Origin: an uncultured Dorea sp.
GTDB lineage: Bacteria; Bacillota; Clostridia; Lachnospirales; Lachnospiraceae
DNA: 16,275 nucleotides
Assembly (NCBI RefSeq): GCF_934294775.1
Contig: NZ_CAKRAH010000058.1
Location: 1-16,275, forward strand
Direction of reading: 5' to 3'
Positions 1 to 6,842 of the stretch are shown one piece after another. The first letter of the stretch is position 1, and each line of letters begins with the position of its first letter. Position numbers and translations under genes: made by a program. Under the pieces are notes generated by a model that was not told where the DNA came from, did no database searches, and worked only from the letters and a program-made list of their open reading frames with translations.

Positions 1-965
1 AACTGCTCACTCTGCTGATTCAACTGCTCATCTAATTTTCCCAGCTCCTTCTTCTTTTCTTCCAGTTCCTTCTGCATATCATCAATCATCAACTTCACTG
101 TATTACGATCCATTTCCAACAATTCTTTCGAGAACATCTGCATCACCTCTTCGATATTCCGGCAGATATCATAAACTTGCTCATATATTTTTTTGAAATC
201 CGGATATTTTTCTATTAACGTTATAACTGATTCCGGATCATCCATACAGAAAAATGCAAGCCACGCATCCAGCCGATTTTCTAATTTTAAGCTTCCATCC
301 TCATTTTGCTGAATCTTTTTGAATATGTCAAGAGGTATAAACAAATATTCTTGTAATAAATTTATATTTATTCCTGTATTAGACTTTTGTCTGAAGCGGT
401 GAATATATTTATCGGAATTTTCTTTGAATTGCTTCGGGCTTTGTTCGAATAATACAATCGTATATACTCGTTTAATATCCCTGTACGAAAAGTTCTTCCC
501 TTTTTCTCCCCGTACCCGTTTGTACTGTCGAAGTAAAAGATCTGAAGAATAACATGCGCTTCTTTCTCCCGGAAAATAATATCCGACCTTTTGAATCTCC
601 AGGTTCGCAATACTTCCGTCTTCCAACTGTACCACCATGTCCGTAATTAACAGTGTTGTTTCATCTGCAAGTCTTGTTCCATCGTTTGGCAGAACCTCTA
701 CAATCTTTACTTTCTGTCCCAGCAGCAATGTCAATAGTTCATTTACTCTTTCCGGAGCGCTCTCTGGATTCAGAATTTCCTTAATCATGAAATCATACAT
801 AATTTTTTTACCCTTTACTCCGGTGCAAAAGTTAAGAAACTCTTCTCTGTCCTTTTCCTGCCAGCTATAATACATTGTTTTTAACCTGGTTTTTCCTGCA
901 ATCTCTTTTAACACCTCCTCCCTTGTCCGAATCATTGGAAAATACTGTTGTAGCTTATTGGTCAT
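1..965 (-). CDS. PD-(D/E)XK nuclease family protein (Rpn/transposase-like), 3' end outside window
   Basis: Reading the minus strand from the ATG at 965 gives 321 codons with no stop; the gene runs off the window start, so the C-terminus is missing. The start is set by AGGAGG at 978-973, 7 nt upstream. Residues about 102-165 carry the core expected of PD-(D/E)XK 'nuclease family transposase'/Rpn proteins: an Asp in ITDMVVQLEDG (D109), then LEIQ (E123-x-Q125), then a segment with R, Y and RQY near residues 135-150. From about residue 270 the chain is Glu/Lys/Gln-rich and probably coiled coil. Rpn-like proteins are DNA endonucleases that promote RecA-independent recombination or act in defence; many copies are dispersed in Clostridia. 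No transposon ends were seen. The family call is by motif and layout, not by alignment. Function in this cell is unknown. Confidence 0.72.
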   Translation of the reverse strand, partial: MTNKLQQYFPMIRTREEVLKEIAGKTRLKTMYYSWQEKDREEFLNFCTGVKGKKIMYDFMIKEILNPESAPERVNELLTLLLGQKVKIVEVLPNDGTRLADETTLLITDMVVQLEDGSIANLEIQKVGYYFPGERSACYSSDLLLRQYKRVRGEKGKNFSYRDIKRVYTIVLFEQSPKQFKENSDKYIHRFRQKSNTGININLLQEYLFIPLDIFKKIQQNEDGSLKLENRLDAWLAFFCMDDPESVITLIEKYPDFKKIYEQVYDICRNIEEVMQMFSKELLEMDRNTVKLMIDDMQKELEEKKKELGKLDEQLNQQSEQ

Positions 966-1214
966 AGGCAATCCTCCTGATATAAATATAATATTTTCTT
1001 GTTCTCTCAAGTAGTCGGGATTTTGTTTCAGATATTTGTCACTTGAAACATTCGAAACTTGATGCCTTCTGGCTTAGAATTACCCAGGAGTATATAGAAG
1101 TTACTCTCTGAAGTGAAATCAGAATATCATACTTGTGATATGTTTGCAATATGAATTCTACAGGTCTTTAAGAATTTGCAAAATTTTGTACAACTTTTCA
1201 GACAAACTCTGGTA
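966..1214. other. AT-rich intergenic region between rpsR terminator and nuclease gene
   Basis: No convincing gene. Near the nuclease start a minus-strand TTGAGA (about 1011-1006) followed by A/T-rich TATATT/TATTTA sequence could be its promoter, but the spacing is ambiguous. Inverted repeats are present: TGTTTCA/TGAAACA around 1024-1050, and ATATCA/TGATAT around 1123-1140. Their role is unknown. Confidence 0.4.
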
Positions 1215-1248
1215 TAAAAAAATCGCCAATGCAATGCATTGACGATTT
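1215..1248 (-). terminator. Intrinsic terminator of the rpsF-ssb-rpsR operon
   Basis: On the minus strand, 13 nt after the rpsR stop, arms AAATCG-CAATGC and GCATTG-CGATTT (1248-1220, one internal mismatch, three-base loop) form a stem that runs directly into a T-run (RC of 1222-1215). This is a classic Rho-independent terminator. Confidence 0.88.
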
Positions 1249-1260
1249 CACCATTCAATA

Positions 1261-1527
1261 TTAGTCCTGTACGTATGGCATAAGAGCGATGTGACGTGCT
1301 CTCTTGATTGCTACTGTAAGAGCTCTCTGGTGCTTAGCGCAGTTTCCAGTAATTCTTCTAGGAAGAATTTTTCCTCTTTCAGAGATGTACTTTCTTAATT
1401 TTGCTGTATCCTTGTAATCGATTTCGTTATTCTCTTTTCCACAGAATACGCAAACTTTTTTTCTTCTGCGTCCGCCGCCTCTTCTTTTGAAGCCGCCTTC
1501 TGGACGATTTCCTTTATCGTAAGCCAT
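1261..1527 (-). CDS. rpsR: 30S ribosomal protein S18
   Basis: S18 of the small ribosomal subunit; it binds next to S6 on the platform of the 30S subunit. The 88-residue product has a basic, Gly/Arg-rich N-terminus (MAYDKGNRPEGG, then GGGRRRKK), the VCVFCGKE segment, then the S18 core YKDTAKLRKYISERGKILPRR and TGNCAKHQRALTVAIKRAR (here split for length). The ATG at 1527 is preferred over the in-frame ATG at 1548, because AGGAGA at 1540-1535 sits 7 nt upstream of 1527 and lies inside the longer reading. Length fits the family. It is the last gene of rpsF-ssb-rpsR, 59 nt after ssb. The Cys in CVFC and GNC may allow a zinc-type (C+) S18, but I did not confirm four ligands. Confidence 0.97.
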   Translation of the reverse strand: MAYDKGNRPEGGFKRRGGGRRRKKVCVFCGKENNEIDYKDTAKLRKYISERGKILPRRITGNCAKHQRALTVAIKRARHIALMPYVQD

Positions 1528-1586
1528 TTTGGTTTCTCCTTTCAACAAAATGAAATTCCGGCTTGTACCACTCGTAGTACGAAAGC

Positions 1587-2042
1587 CTAATTAAAAGGTA
1601 ATTCCTCATCAATTCCATCTGGAATATTCATGAAGCCGTCACCTGCATCAGATGCTGGTGCTGGAGCCGGTGATGGAGCTGCCGCACGGAAACTTCCTGC
1701 ATTTGCGTCGCTTACTGCCTTGCTTTCAGCAAATTCCTGATCTTCTACTACAACGTCTGTTGTGTAAACTTTCTGTCCATCTTTATTGGTATAGCTTCCT
1801 GTCTGAATACGTCCGGTTACGATAACTTTCAGTCCCTGACGGAAATATTTCTCAGCAAATTCTGCACTTCTTCCGAAAGCAACACATCCGATAAAGTCTG
1901 CGCTCTGCTCTCCGTCGTTGTTACGTCTGAATCTGCGGTCTACAGCCAATGTATATCTGGCAATTGCCATAGAGTTATCTCCCTGAGAGTATCTTACTTC
2001 AGGGTCTCTTGTTAAGCGTCCCATCAAAATTACTTTATTCAT
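1587..2042 (-). CDS. ssb: Single-stranded DNA-binding protein
   Basis: SSB coats single-stranded DNA in replication, repair and recombination and recruits partners through its C-terminal tip. The 151-residue protein opens with the canonical MNKVILMGRLTRDPEVRY; an OB fold covers about residues 1-105 (FIGCVAFGRSAEFAEKYFRQG and VIVTGRIQTGSY are recognisable). A linker rich in Ala/Pro/Ser follows. It ends in the acidic tip DEELPFN, equivalent to the DDxLPF partner-binding peptide. It lies 20 nt downstream of rpsF and 59 nt upstream of rpsR, the conserved bacterial arrangement. An AGAGGT element precedes the ATG. Intact and typical. Confidence 0.97.
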   Translation of the reverse strand: MNKVILMGRLTRDPEVRYSQGDNSMAIARYTLAVDRRFRRNNDGEQSADFIGCVAFGRSAEFAEKYFRQGLKVIVTGRIQTGSYTNKDGQKVYTTDVVVEDQEFAESKAVSDANAGSFRAAAPSPAPAPASDAGDGFMNIPDGIDEELPFN

Positions 2043-2062
2043 ATAATACCTCTACTTCCTGC

Positions 2063-2350
2063 TTATGCATCCTGTCTAACGCATAAAAATCTGATTACAT
2101 TATCCATGATGCGAATTCTCTGTTCGATTTCGCTTGGAGTCTCTGCATCAGACTCGAAGTGGATGAAATAATAGTATGCTTCTTTCATCTTCTGAATCTC
2201 GTAAGCTAATCTCTTCTTACCCCATTCATCAACGTCAGAGATCTGTCCACCGAAACGTTCAACTAATGCTTTCACCTTTTCGATTACCTGAGCTCTTTCG
2301 TCGTCTTCGATTTTTGCACTGACAACAACAGCTAATTCATATTTGTTCAT
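2063..2350 (-). CDS. rpsF: 30S ribosomal protein S6
   Basis: S6 of the small ribosomal subunit, heterodimer partner of S18. The 95-residue reading beginning MNKYELAVVVSAKIEDDE shows the S6 fold: KYELAVVV, then DEWGKKRLAYEIQKMKEAYY (residues ~45-64), then RIRIMDNVIRFLCVR. The ATG at 2350 is chosen over an in-frame GTG at 2362, because the GTG overlaps GGAGGT at 2366-2361, which is correctly spaced (10 nt) for 2350. First gene of rpsF-ssb-rpsR. An extended -10 promoter and a structured leader precede it, consistent with the known autoregulation of such operons by S6:S18, although I could not map the specific CCG element. Confidence 0.97.
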   Translation of the reverse strand: MNKYELAVVVSAKIEDDERAQVIEKVKALVERFGGQISDVDEWGKKRLAYEIQKMKEAYYYFIHFESDAETPSEIEQRIRIMDNVIRFLCVRQDA

Positions 2351-2437
2351 GTCGTCTTGCACCTCCTTCTGGTCTTTTGGCCCCCGCTCATCTTATGTGG
2401 GAGCAAGGATTTCTGCCTCTTATTTAAGGACAGAATT
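2351..2437 (-). promoter_or_regulatory. Structured 5' leader of rpsF
   Basis: The roughly 80-nt leader between the likely start site (about 2431) and rpsF holds two candidate hairpins in the RNA sense: TCTGTC-CTT paired with AAG-A-GGCAGA (2434-2412), and GCTCCC paired with GGGGGC (2404-2380). rpsF operons of many bacteria carry an S6:S18-binding leader RNA. That this leader is one is inference; the conserved CCG bulge was not identified. Confidence 0.4.
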
Positions 2438-2467
2438 ATTGTATCACGAGTTATTATGATATCATAA
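2438..2467 (-). promoter_or_regulatory. Putative rpsF promoter with overlapping palindrome
   Basis: The minus strand has TGATACAAT (2446-2438), an extended -10 of form TGnTACAAT. The -35 position, 17 nt upstream, falls in a perfect 14-bp palindrome TTATGATATCATAA (2454-2467). The -35 hexamer itself is poor. The palindrome may be an operator or only AT-rich chance. Confidence 0.5.
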
Positions 2468-2480
2468 AGTCCTGATTCTT

Positions 2481-2675
2481 TCAAGCCTTTTTCTTCAATT
2501 CTTTTGTATTTTTTTCAACTAATTTTCTTGCGATCATAATCTGATGTCCGCATCCCATACATTTTAACCGGAAATCAGCACCCACTCTTAAGATTTCCCA
2601 TTCTTTACTTCCGCACGGATGCTGTTTTTTCATCGTTACGACATCGCCTACTTCGTAATTATATTCTTTTTTCAT
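2481..2675 (-). CDS. DUF951 family small protein
   Basis: A 64-residue protein of the DUF951 family (YyzM-like), commonly found next to rpsF in Firmicutes. Visible features: N-terminal YEVGDVVTMKKQHPCGSKEW, then ILRVGADFRLKCMGCGHQI, and a Lys-rich tail. Cys at HPCG and in CMGCG could bind metal or nucleic acid; the biochemical role is not established. The ATG overlaps the sortase stop by one base (TAATG), and GGAG lies about 10 nt upstream within the sortase gene, so it is probably translationally coupled to the sortase. It ends 35 nt before the rpsF -10 element. Confidence 0.85.
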   Translation of the reverse strand: MKKEYNYEVGDVVTMKKQHPCGSKEWEILRVGADFRLKCMGCGHQIMIARKLVEKNTKELKKKA

Positions 2676-3508
2676 TACTGCTGCGTCTCCTCTTCTTTTA
2701 CTCCTCTTACGACAAATCTGTGATTATCGCTGGCGCTGGTACAGGTTGATAATGTAACAATCTGGCTCTGTGTCGTCACTTCCACACCCGTATCATAAAG
2801 AGCTGTAGATTTCGTCATATCCAGAAAGCTCTGATATGCCTCATCAGACTCAAATGCTGTCTGATACGAATCCGATGTATCCAGAACCTGGCCCGCAGAA
2901 TAGATATGATATTTCAGTATCCGTCCATCCACCGTATAGATGTAAAAATACGGATTCTGCTCCCAGAAACTCTTTTCTTCGTAGTCCTGCAGATGCCGGA
3001 ACATCGAACCATCTTTCATTCTGTGACCAAAGATCAGCGTATTTCTGTCTGAAAAATCTTTGTTATTATCTACATTTAAAAATATCGTTCCAAGCGTATT
3101 TTCATTTGCTGAAAATGTTTTTTTCAAATATTCGCTGTTATTTTTTCCCTGTACGACCGGATAACTGATCTGGCTTGGTTCCTTCGGAAATCTTATCCAT
3201 CCGATCGTATCTGCATTAATCTCCAGAAGCTTCGAAAAATCCACACTGAATCCATCCGTCTCCGGTTCCCCGTCTCCATTATTATCTGTACTGTTACTGT
3301 CATCCTGTGTGATCGCAAGCTTTCGTACTTTATTGTATTCGCTCCTTCCACTTAAGTATCCTTTTCCAATCATGCCTAACTGGAATGCCGATACAGCAAA
3401 TACTACCAGCGCAACAATCAGTATAATATTGGTGATAATTCTGCCTATGCTCTTTTTCTTTCTTCTTCCTTTGTGATAATGTTTTCGACCATGTCTTCTT
3501 CTACTCAT
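2675..3508 (-). CDS. srtB: Class B sortase
   Basis: Membrane-bound cysteine transpeptidase that anchors surface proteins to peptidoglycan or assembles surface structures. The 277-residue chain has a very basic N-terminus (about residues 1-20, Arg/Lys/His), one membrane segment (about 22-45), a polar linker (about 60-88) and a class B catalytic domain. Catalytic residues are visible: His162 in IFGHRMKDGSMF, Cys256 in TLSTCT, and Arg264 in HRFVVRG. Length and the GHR/TLSTC spacing fit class B. No sortase substrate or sorting signal occurs in this window, so the target is unknown; it may be a housekeeping enzyme. The ribosome binding site (GATGTGAGA) is weak. DUF951 follows with a 1-nt overlap. 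Confidence 0.93.
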   Translation of the reverse strand: MSRRRHGRKHYHKGRRKKKSIGRIITNIILIVALVVFAVSAFQLGMIGKGYLSGRSEYNKVRKLAITQDDSNSTDNNGDGEPETDGFSVDFSKLLEINADTIGWIRFPKEPSQISYPVVQGKNNSEYLKKTFSANENTLGTIFLNVDNNKDFSDRNTLIFGHRMKDGSMFRHLQDYEEKSFWEQNPYFYIYTVDGRILKYHIYSAGQVLDTSDSYQTAFESDEAYQSFLDMTKSTALYDTGVEVTTQSQIVTLSTCTSASDNHRFVVRGVKEEETQQ

Positions 3509-3815
3509 ATTCTCACATCTTTCTATTCTTTGCTATTTTCTATTTTCCCATATATTCCTGCGTTTGAACAAGCCTCTGCACCCTGTCCCTGCGTTTTATA
3601 TAGCTAACATTTTTATCTTACCACACTCCGCTCACATTCGTCACTTCCCCGAATCAAAATCTTTAGAAATTTTAATACTCAGTTTATTGTTTTTTTCCCT
3701 GTCAGGCGTATCATTAAATGTATATTACCGCTTTACATCAGGACTTACACCATCTCCTGCAAAAGCAAATGCCGAAAGGCTCTGAAAAGATCTATTATTT
3801 ATAAGAGGTGACACT
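3509..3815. other. Divergent intergenic region, sortase / zinc-ribbon operon
   Basis: Short open frames here have no family features and no good ribosome binding site; I see no gene. On the minus strand a weak promoter for srtB can be drawn: GTGACG (3644-3639), 18 nt, TAAGAT (3620-3615). On the plus strand TTGTTT (3687-3692), 16 nt, TATCAT (3709-3714) could serve the downstream operon. Neither is strong. Confidence 0.35.
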
Positions 3816-4217
3816 ATGAAACTAAAAGACAAATTTATCCGTTTTATGTATGGAAGATACGGGATAGACTCCTTTGGAAAATTCACGATCTGGGGCTCCC
3901 TGATCATTATGCTGATTGCCGGATGGACGCATAACAATCTGCTTTCCCTGATCGCCTGGGCGGGCATTATCTATTCTTATTACCGCATGTTTTCAAAAAA
4001 GACATACAAACGTGCTACAGAAAACCAGAAATACCTGCAGATGACCCGCGGTATCCGCACTTTCTTCTATAAACAGCGCAATCTGATGACCCAGAGAAAG
4101 ACACATCACATTTATAAGTGTCCGACCTGCAAACAGAAGATCCGTGTTCCAAAGGGAAAAGGAAAGATTGAGATCCGCTGCCCGAAATGCAACACAACAT
4201 TCATAAAAAGAAGCTAA
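3816..4217 (+). CDS. Two-TM membrane protein with C-terminal zinc ribbon
   Basis: 133 residues. A short amphipathic N-terminus is followed by two hydrophobic segments (about 23-37 and 42-58), a basic linker, and a C-terminal zinc ribbon with Cys102, Cys105, Cys122 and Cys125 (CPTC and CPKC). The topology predicts a cytosolic ribbon held at the membrane. AGAGGTGAC lies 5 nt before the ATG. It is the first gene of an operon with DUF5685 (12 nt gap) and a J-domain protein, suggesting a shared role in handling or sensing a membrane-associated client. I do not recognise a named family; zinc-ribbon proteins of this type are annotated only as hypothetical. Function unknown. Confidence 0.82.
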   Translation: MKLKDKFIRFMYGRYGIDSFGKFTIWGSLIIMLIAGWTHNNLLSLIAWAGIIYSYYRMFSKKTYKRATENQKYLQMTRGIRTFFYKQRNLMTQRKTHHIYKCPTCKQKIRVPKGKGKIEIRCPKCNTTFIKRS

Positions 4218-4229
4218 TGAGGTTATTCT

Positions 4230-5201
4230 ATGTTCGGTTATATTTCAATTAATAAAGCGGAAATGAAATTCAAAGATTACGATGTCTACCATTCCTATTA
4301 CTGTGGACTATGCAAAGTTTTAAAAGAATGTTATGGTAGAAGAGGTCAGGTAACTTTATCTTTTGACATGACATTTCTTGTGGTTCTGCTCACTGGGTTG
4401 TATGAGCCAGACACAAAGACCGAGATGGTCCGCTGCGTCGCACATCCAACGCAGAAACACGCTGCGAAGACCAATGAATTTACAGAATACGCCGCAGCCA
4501 TCAATATGATTCTCTCTTATTATAAGTGCGAAGATGACTGGATAGACGAGCGCAAAAAGAAATCTTTTGTTGCGACAAGGCTTCTGAAATCAAAGCTAAA
4601 AGAAATAAAAAAAATATATCCTGTAAAATGTAAGGTCATTTCCGAAAATCTCGCTGAAATATCCAGGCGTGAAGCCGAAAATGAACAGAACCTGGATCTT
4701 ATGTCCGGGCTCTTTGGTAATATTATGTCTGAGATTTTCGCTTACAGGCATGATGAATGGGAATCTTCGCTTCGTAAGATGGGATTTTTCCTTGGCAAAT
4801 TCATCTATCTGATGGATGCTTACGATGATGTAGAACAAGACATAAAGTCCGGAAGTTACAATCCATTAAAAACCGTTTATCAGGAAGATCCAGCATTTGC
4901 AGATGACTGCCGTGGCCTTCTGACGCTTATGATGTCGGAATGCTCCAGAGAATTTGAACAGCTTCCTGTTCTGCTTCATGCAGAGATTATCCGGAATGTA
5001 CTCTATTCCGGTGTATGGAGCCGTTACACTGCAGTGACAGCCAAACGCATAGCCGCAAAAGAGAAATCAAAAGCCTCTGAATCAGAAAAAAATTCCAATA
5101 ACTGTGCTGACACTGCTGATTCTATGACTTCAGATAATCACACCGAAGATAATACACATCCTGACACAGAGAATTCAACAACAGGAGATCAAGAACAATG
5201 A
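4230..5201 (+). CDS. DUF5685 family protein
   Basis: 323 residues, matching my recall of the DUF5685 family of Firmicutes, function undescribed. The N-terminus (MFGYISINKAEMKFKDYDVY) is followed by a Cys-bearing segment YYCGLCKVLKECYG (C25, C28, C34) and C69. Two Asp-rich stretches stand out: CEDDWIDE (D102, D103, D106) and LMDAYDDVEQD (D196, D199, D200, D204), the latter followed by KSGSYNPL. Their spacing and sequence resemble the two metal-binding motifs of class I squalene/phytoene synthases; that is inference. From about residue 275 the tail is hydrophilic, rich in Ser/Thr/Asp/Glu/Asn and probably disordered. TGAGGT precedes the ATG; the stop overlaps the next gene's start by 4 nt (ATGA), indicating translational coupling. 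Confidence 0.82.
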   Translation: MFGYISINKAEMKFKDYDVYHSYYCGLCKVLKECYGRRGQVTLSFDMTFLVVLLTGLYEPDTKTEMVRCVAHPTQKHAAKTNEFTEYAAAINMILSYYKCEDDWIDERKKKSFVATRLLKSKLKEIKKIYPVKCKVISENLAEISRREAENEQNLDLMSGLFGNIMSEIFAYRHDEWESSLRKMGFFLGKFIYLMDAYDDVEQDIKSGSYNPLKTVYQEDPAFADDCRGLLTLMMSECSREFEQLPVLLHAEIIRNVLYSGVWSRYTAVTAKRIAAKEKSKASESEKNSNNCADTADSMTSDNHTEDNTHPDTENSTTGDQEQ

Positions 5202-5965
5202 CAGATCCATATAGCGTCTTAGAGATATCTCGTGATGCCTCAGACGATGAAATAAAAAAAGCATATCGTAAACTAAGCCGGAAATACCACCCGGATGCGA
5301 ATATCAACAATCCGGATAAAGACCAGGCAGAAGCCAAATTCAAAGAAGTACAGCAGGCCTATCAGCAGATCATGAAAGAACGTGAATATGGCACTTCCGG
5401 CAATACCGGATATGGTCCGTATGGTCAGAGTGGATATGGCACCGGCCAGGGTTCCGCAAACGGTGATTTCGGAAGCTTTGGCGGTTTTGGTGGTTATGGT
5501 CCGTTCCGTGGATTCTACGGCGAATACCGTCAGGCCGGAAGCACTTCACAGGAAAGTGAACAGGACCTTCACATGAGAGCCGCTGCCAACTTCATTAACA
5601 GCGGACGTTACCAGGAAGCCATGAACGTACTGAATGGAATCAATAAACACACTGCCCAGTGGTATTACTACAGTGCTATCGCCAATTCAGGACTTGGCAA
5701 TAATGTGACTGCTCTGCAGCATGCAAAAGAGGCTCTGCGTATGGAGCCGGACAATTACCAATACCAGATGCTCGTGAATCAATTCGAAAGTGGCGGAAGC
5801 TGGTACAGACAACGCCAGAATCCTTACACTACAACCTTCGGCGGCGGCAGCGACTGGTGTGTAAAATTATGTATCGCCAATATCGTCTGCAACCTATGCT
5901 GTGGAGGCGGAATGTGCTGTGGCACACCGGGTGGTTATACCGGTGGCGGCGGACATTATATGTAA
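5198..5965 (+). CDS. J-domain (DnaJ-like) protein with TPR-like and Cys/Gly-rich C-terminus
   Basis: 255 residues. Residues 1-62 are a complete J domain with HPD at 31-33, the motif that stimulates Hsp70 (DnaK) ATPase. A Gly/Tyr/Phe-rich stretch (about 66-110) follows. Residues about 125-200 look like helical, TPR-type repeats (AAANFINSGRYQEAMNVLNG; NNVTALQHAKEALRMEPDN). The C-terminus holds a Cys-rich patch (WCVKLCIANIVCNLCCGG and MCCGTPGG), then Gly-rich GGYTGGGGHYM. It lacks the DnaJ zinc-finger core and client-binding barrels, so it is a specialised class C J protein, not housekeeping DnaJ. The start overlaps the DUF5685 stop. It probably directs DnaK to a specific, perhaps membrane-linked, client. 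The Cys patch could be metal-bound or lipidated; unknown. Confidence 0.88.
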   Translation: MTDPYSVLEISRDASDDEIKKAYRKLSRKYHPDANINNPDKDQAEAKFKEVQQAYQQIMKEREYGTSGNTGYGPYGQSGYGTGQGSANGDFGSFGGFGGYGPFRGFYGEYRQAGSTSQESEQDLHMRAAANFINSGRYQEAMNVLNGINKHTAQWYYYSAIANSGLGNNVTALQHAKEALRMEPDNYQYQMLVNQFESGGSWYRQRQNPYTTTFGGGSDWCVKLCIANIVCNLCCGGGMCCGTPGGYTGGGGHYM

Positions 5966-6106
5966 GCGGCACAACTTTAAATACTTTGTATTTTTAGCAA
6001 TCACAACATGCACAGTAAAACTGTGACACCCAATATACAATGTACTTTCAGAACCTTTCTTCATCTGCTTTTGCGAGTACATATTACCTGAAAAGGAGGA
6101 AATTTT

Positions 6107-6625
6107 ATGCTGGATTACCTTGTTTTATATCAAAGTGAATCCGGGAACACCAAGAAAATCGCCGCGTCTATCTTCTCACGTCTTCCCGGTAATTCGAAAG
6201 ACCTGATCGATATAGATACGGATAAAAGAATTCCGGAAGCCAAAATCTATTTCGTTGGTTTCTGTGTACACCGCGGAAGCTGTAGTATGGAAGTCAGTGA
6301 TTTTTTAAGTGATCTCAGTGGCAAACAGATTGTTTTATTTGGCACCTGCGGTATGGGCGACTCACCGGAATATTACAAAGACATCGCCGGACGTGTCAGT
6401 GCCTGGATTGAATCAGACAACGAATACCTTGGATATTTTATCTGCCAGGGAAAGATGCCTCAGAAAGTACGAATGAAATATGAATCTATGCGGACACCTG
6501 AAAACACTGCACAGATTGACCGATGTGTCCGTAATTTTGATCTTGCACTTACCCATCCTGACAGTCTGGATGTGGAGCACGCGAAGGTGTTTGTGGATCA
6601 TATGCTTAAGAAGATTGAATTGTAA
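6107..6625 (+). CDS. Flavodoxin family protein (Flavodoxin_3-like)
   Basis: 172 residues with a flavodoxin-type N-terminus: a hydrophobic strand LDYLVLYQ, then the phosphate-binding loop SESGNTKKIA (about 9-18) that contacts FMN phosphate. Further elements are IYFVGFCVHRGSCS (about 47-60) and IVLFGTCGMGDSPEYY (about 76-91), which are placed like the FMN-ring loops. It is expected to be a small cytosolic FMN electron carrier or flavin-dependent oxidoreductase partner; the redox partner is not evident. AAAAGGAGG lies 8 nt before the ATG. The gene stands alone, 141 nt after the J-protein gene and just upstream of a strong terminator. Subfamily is judged from sequence style only. Confidence 0.85.
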   Translation: MLDYLVLYQSESGNTKKIAASIFSRLPGNSKDLIDIDTDKRIPEAKIYFVGFCVHRGSCSMEVSDFLSDLSGKQIVLFGTCGMGDSPEYYKDIAGRVSAWIESDNEYLGYFICQGKMPQKVRMKYESMRTPENTAQIDRCVRNFDLALTHPDSLDVEHAKVFVDHMLKKIEL

Positions 6626-6650
6626 TACATTACACGTTAACAAATAAAAA

Positions 6651-6693
6651 AAAGAAGTTTAGCAACGTACGTAGTACCTCTCTAAACTTCTTT
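6651..6693. terminator. Bidirectional intrinsic terminator
   Basis: Perfect 12-bp arms AAAGAAGTTTAG (6651-6662) and CTAAACTTCTTT (6682-6693), with a 19-nt loop. The plus-strand stem is followed by T-rich sequence, and an A-run (6646-6653) gives a T-run on the minus strand. It ends the flavodoxin gene and would also terminate the ribokinase remnant on the opposite strand. Confidence 0.88.
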
Positions 6694-6696
6694 TTC

Positions 6697-6828
6697 TTAT
6701 CTTACTACTTCACTCAATTCTGGTATTGCCTGTGCAGCCCCTGGACGTGTCACGGCAATTGCTGATGCCTTTGTTTCTTCAAATACATTATAATCTACAG
6801 AACCTGCCACTGACAGCTTCTCTTGCAT
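6697..6828 (-). pseudogene. Remnant of ribokinase (PfkB family) C-terminus
   Basis: Minus-strand frame from ATG 6828 to TAA 6697, 43 codons. Its last ~28 residues, FEETKASAIAVTRPGAAQAI then PELSEVVR, closely follow the C-terminal signature of ribokinases (ANAAAxIAVTRPGAxxxIP then xEV). A complete ribokinase has about 300 residues, including the nucleotide-binding GxGD region; none of that remains. Upstream the frame passes into a block shared with 16192-16236 (positions 6793-6833), so the gene's 5' part was replaced by, or recombined at, that repeat. No ribosome binding site is seen, so it is most likely not a functional gene. It ends against the bidirectional terminator, which may once have served the intact gene. 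Confidence 0.68.
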
Positions 6829-6833
6829 ACTTT
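6793..6833 (-). repeat. Partial copy of dispersed 45-nt repeat
   Basis: Positions 6817-6833 match 16198-16214 exactly on the plus strand except that one base is missing just before the block, and 6793-6811 matches 16218-16236 with two differences. The two blocks occur in the opposite order relative to the other copy, as expected if both copies were cut from a tandem array of one unit. In the minus sense it reads AGTATGCAAGAGAAG, then CTGTCAGTGGCAGG, then TTCTGTAGAT. Confidence 0.65.
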
Positions 6834-6842
6834 AGCATTGAA

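Noticed and set aside
2351..2362. GTG start that would lengthen rpsF by four codons
   Set aside because: The GTG overlaps the ribosome binding site, and S6 normally begins at MxKYE.
3564..3785. Small plus-strand ORF upstream of the zinc-ribbon gene
   Set aside because: No ribosome binding site and no recognisable domain; region looks like ordinary divergent intergenic DNA.
6011..6030. CACAG/CTGTG hairpin after the J-protein gene as a terminator
   Set aside because: Only five base pairs and no T-run.
6651..6693. Inverted repeat as a transposon end or attachment site
   Set aside because: The arms with flanking A/T-runs fit a bidirectional terminator, and no partner repeat was found.
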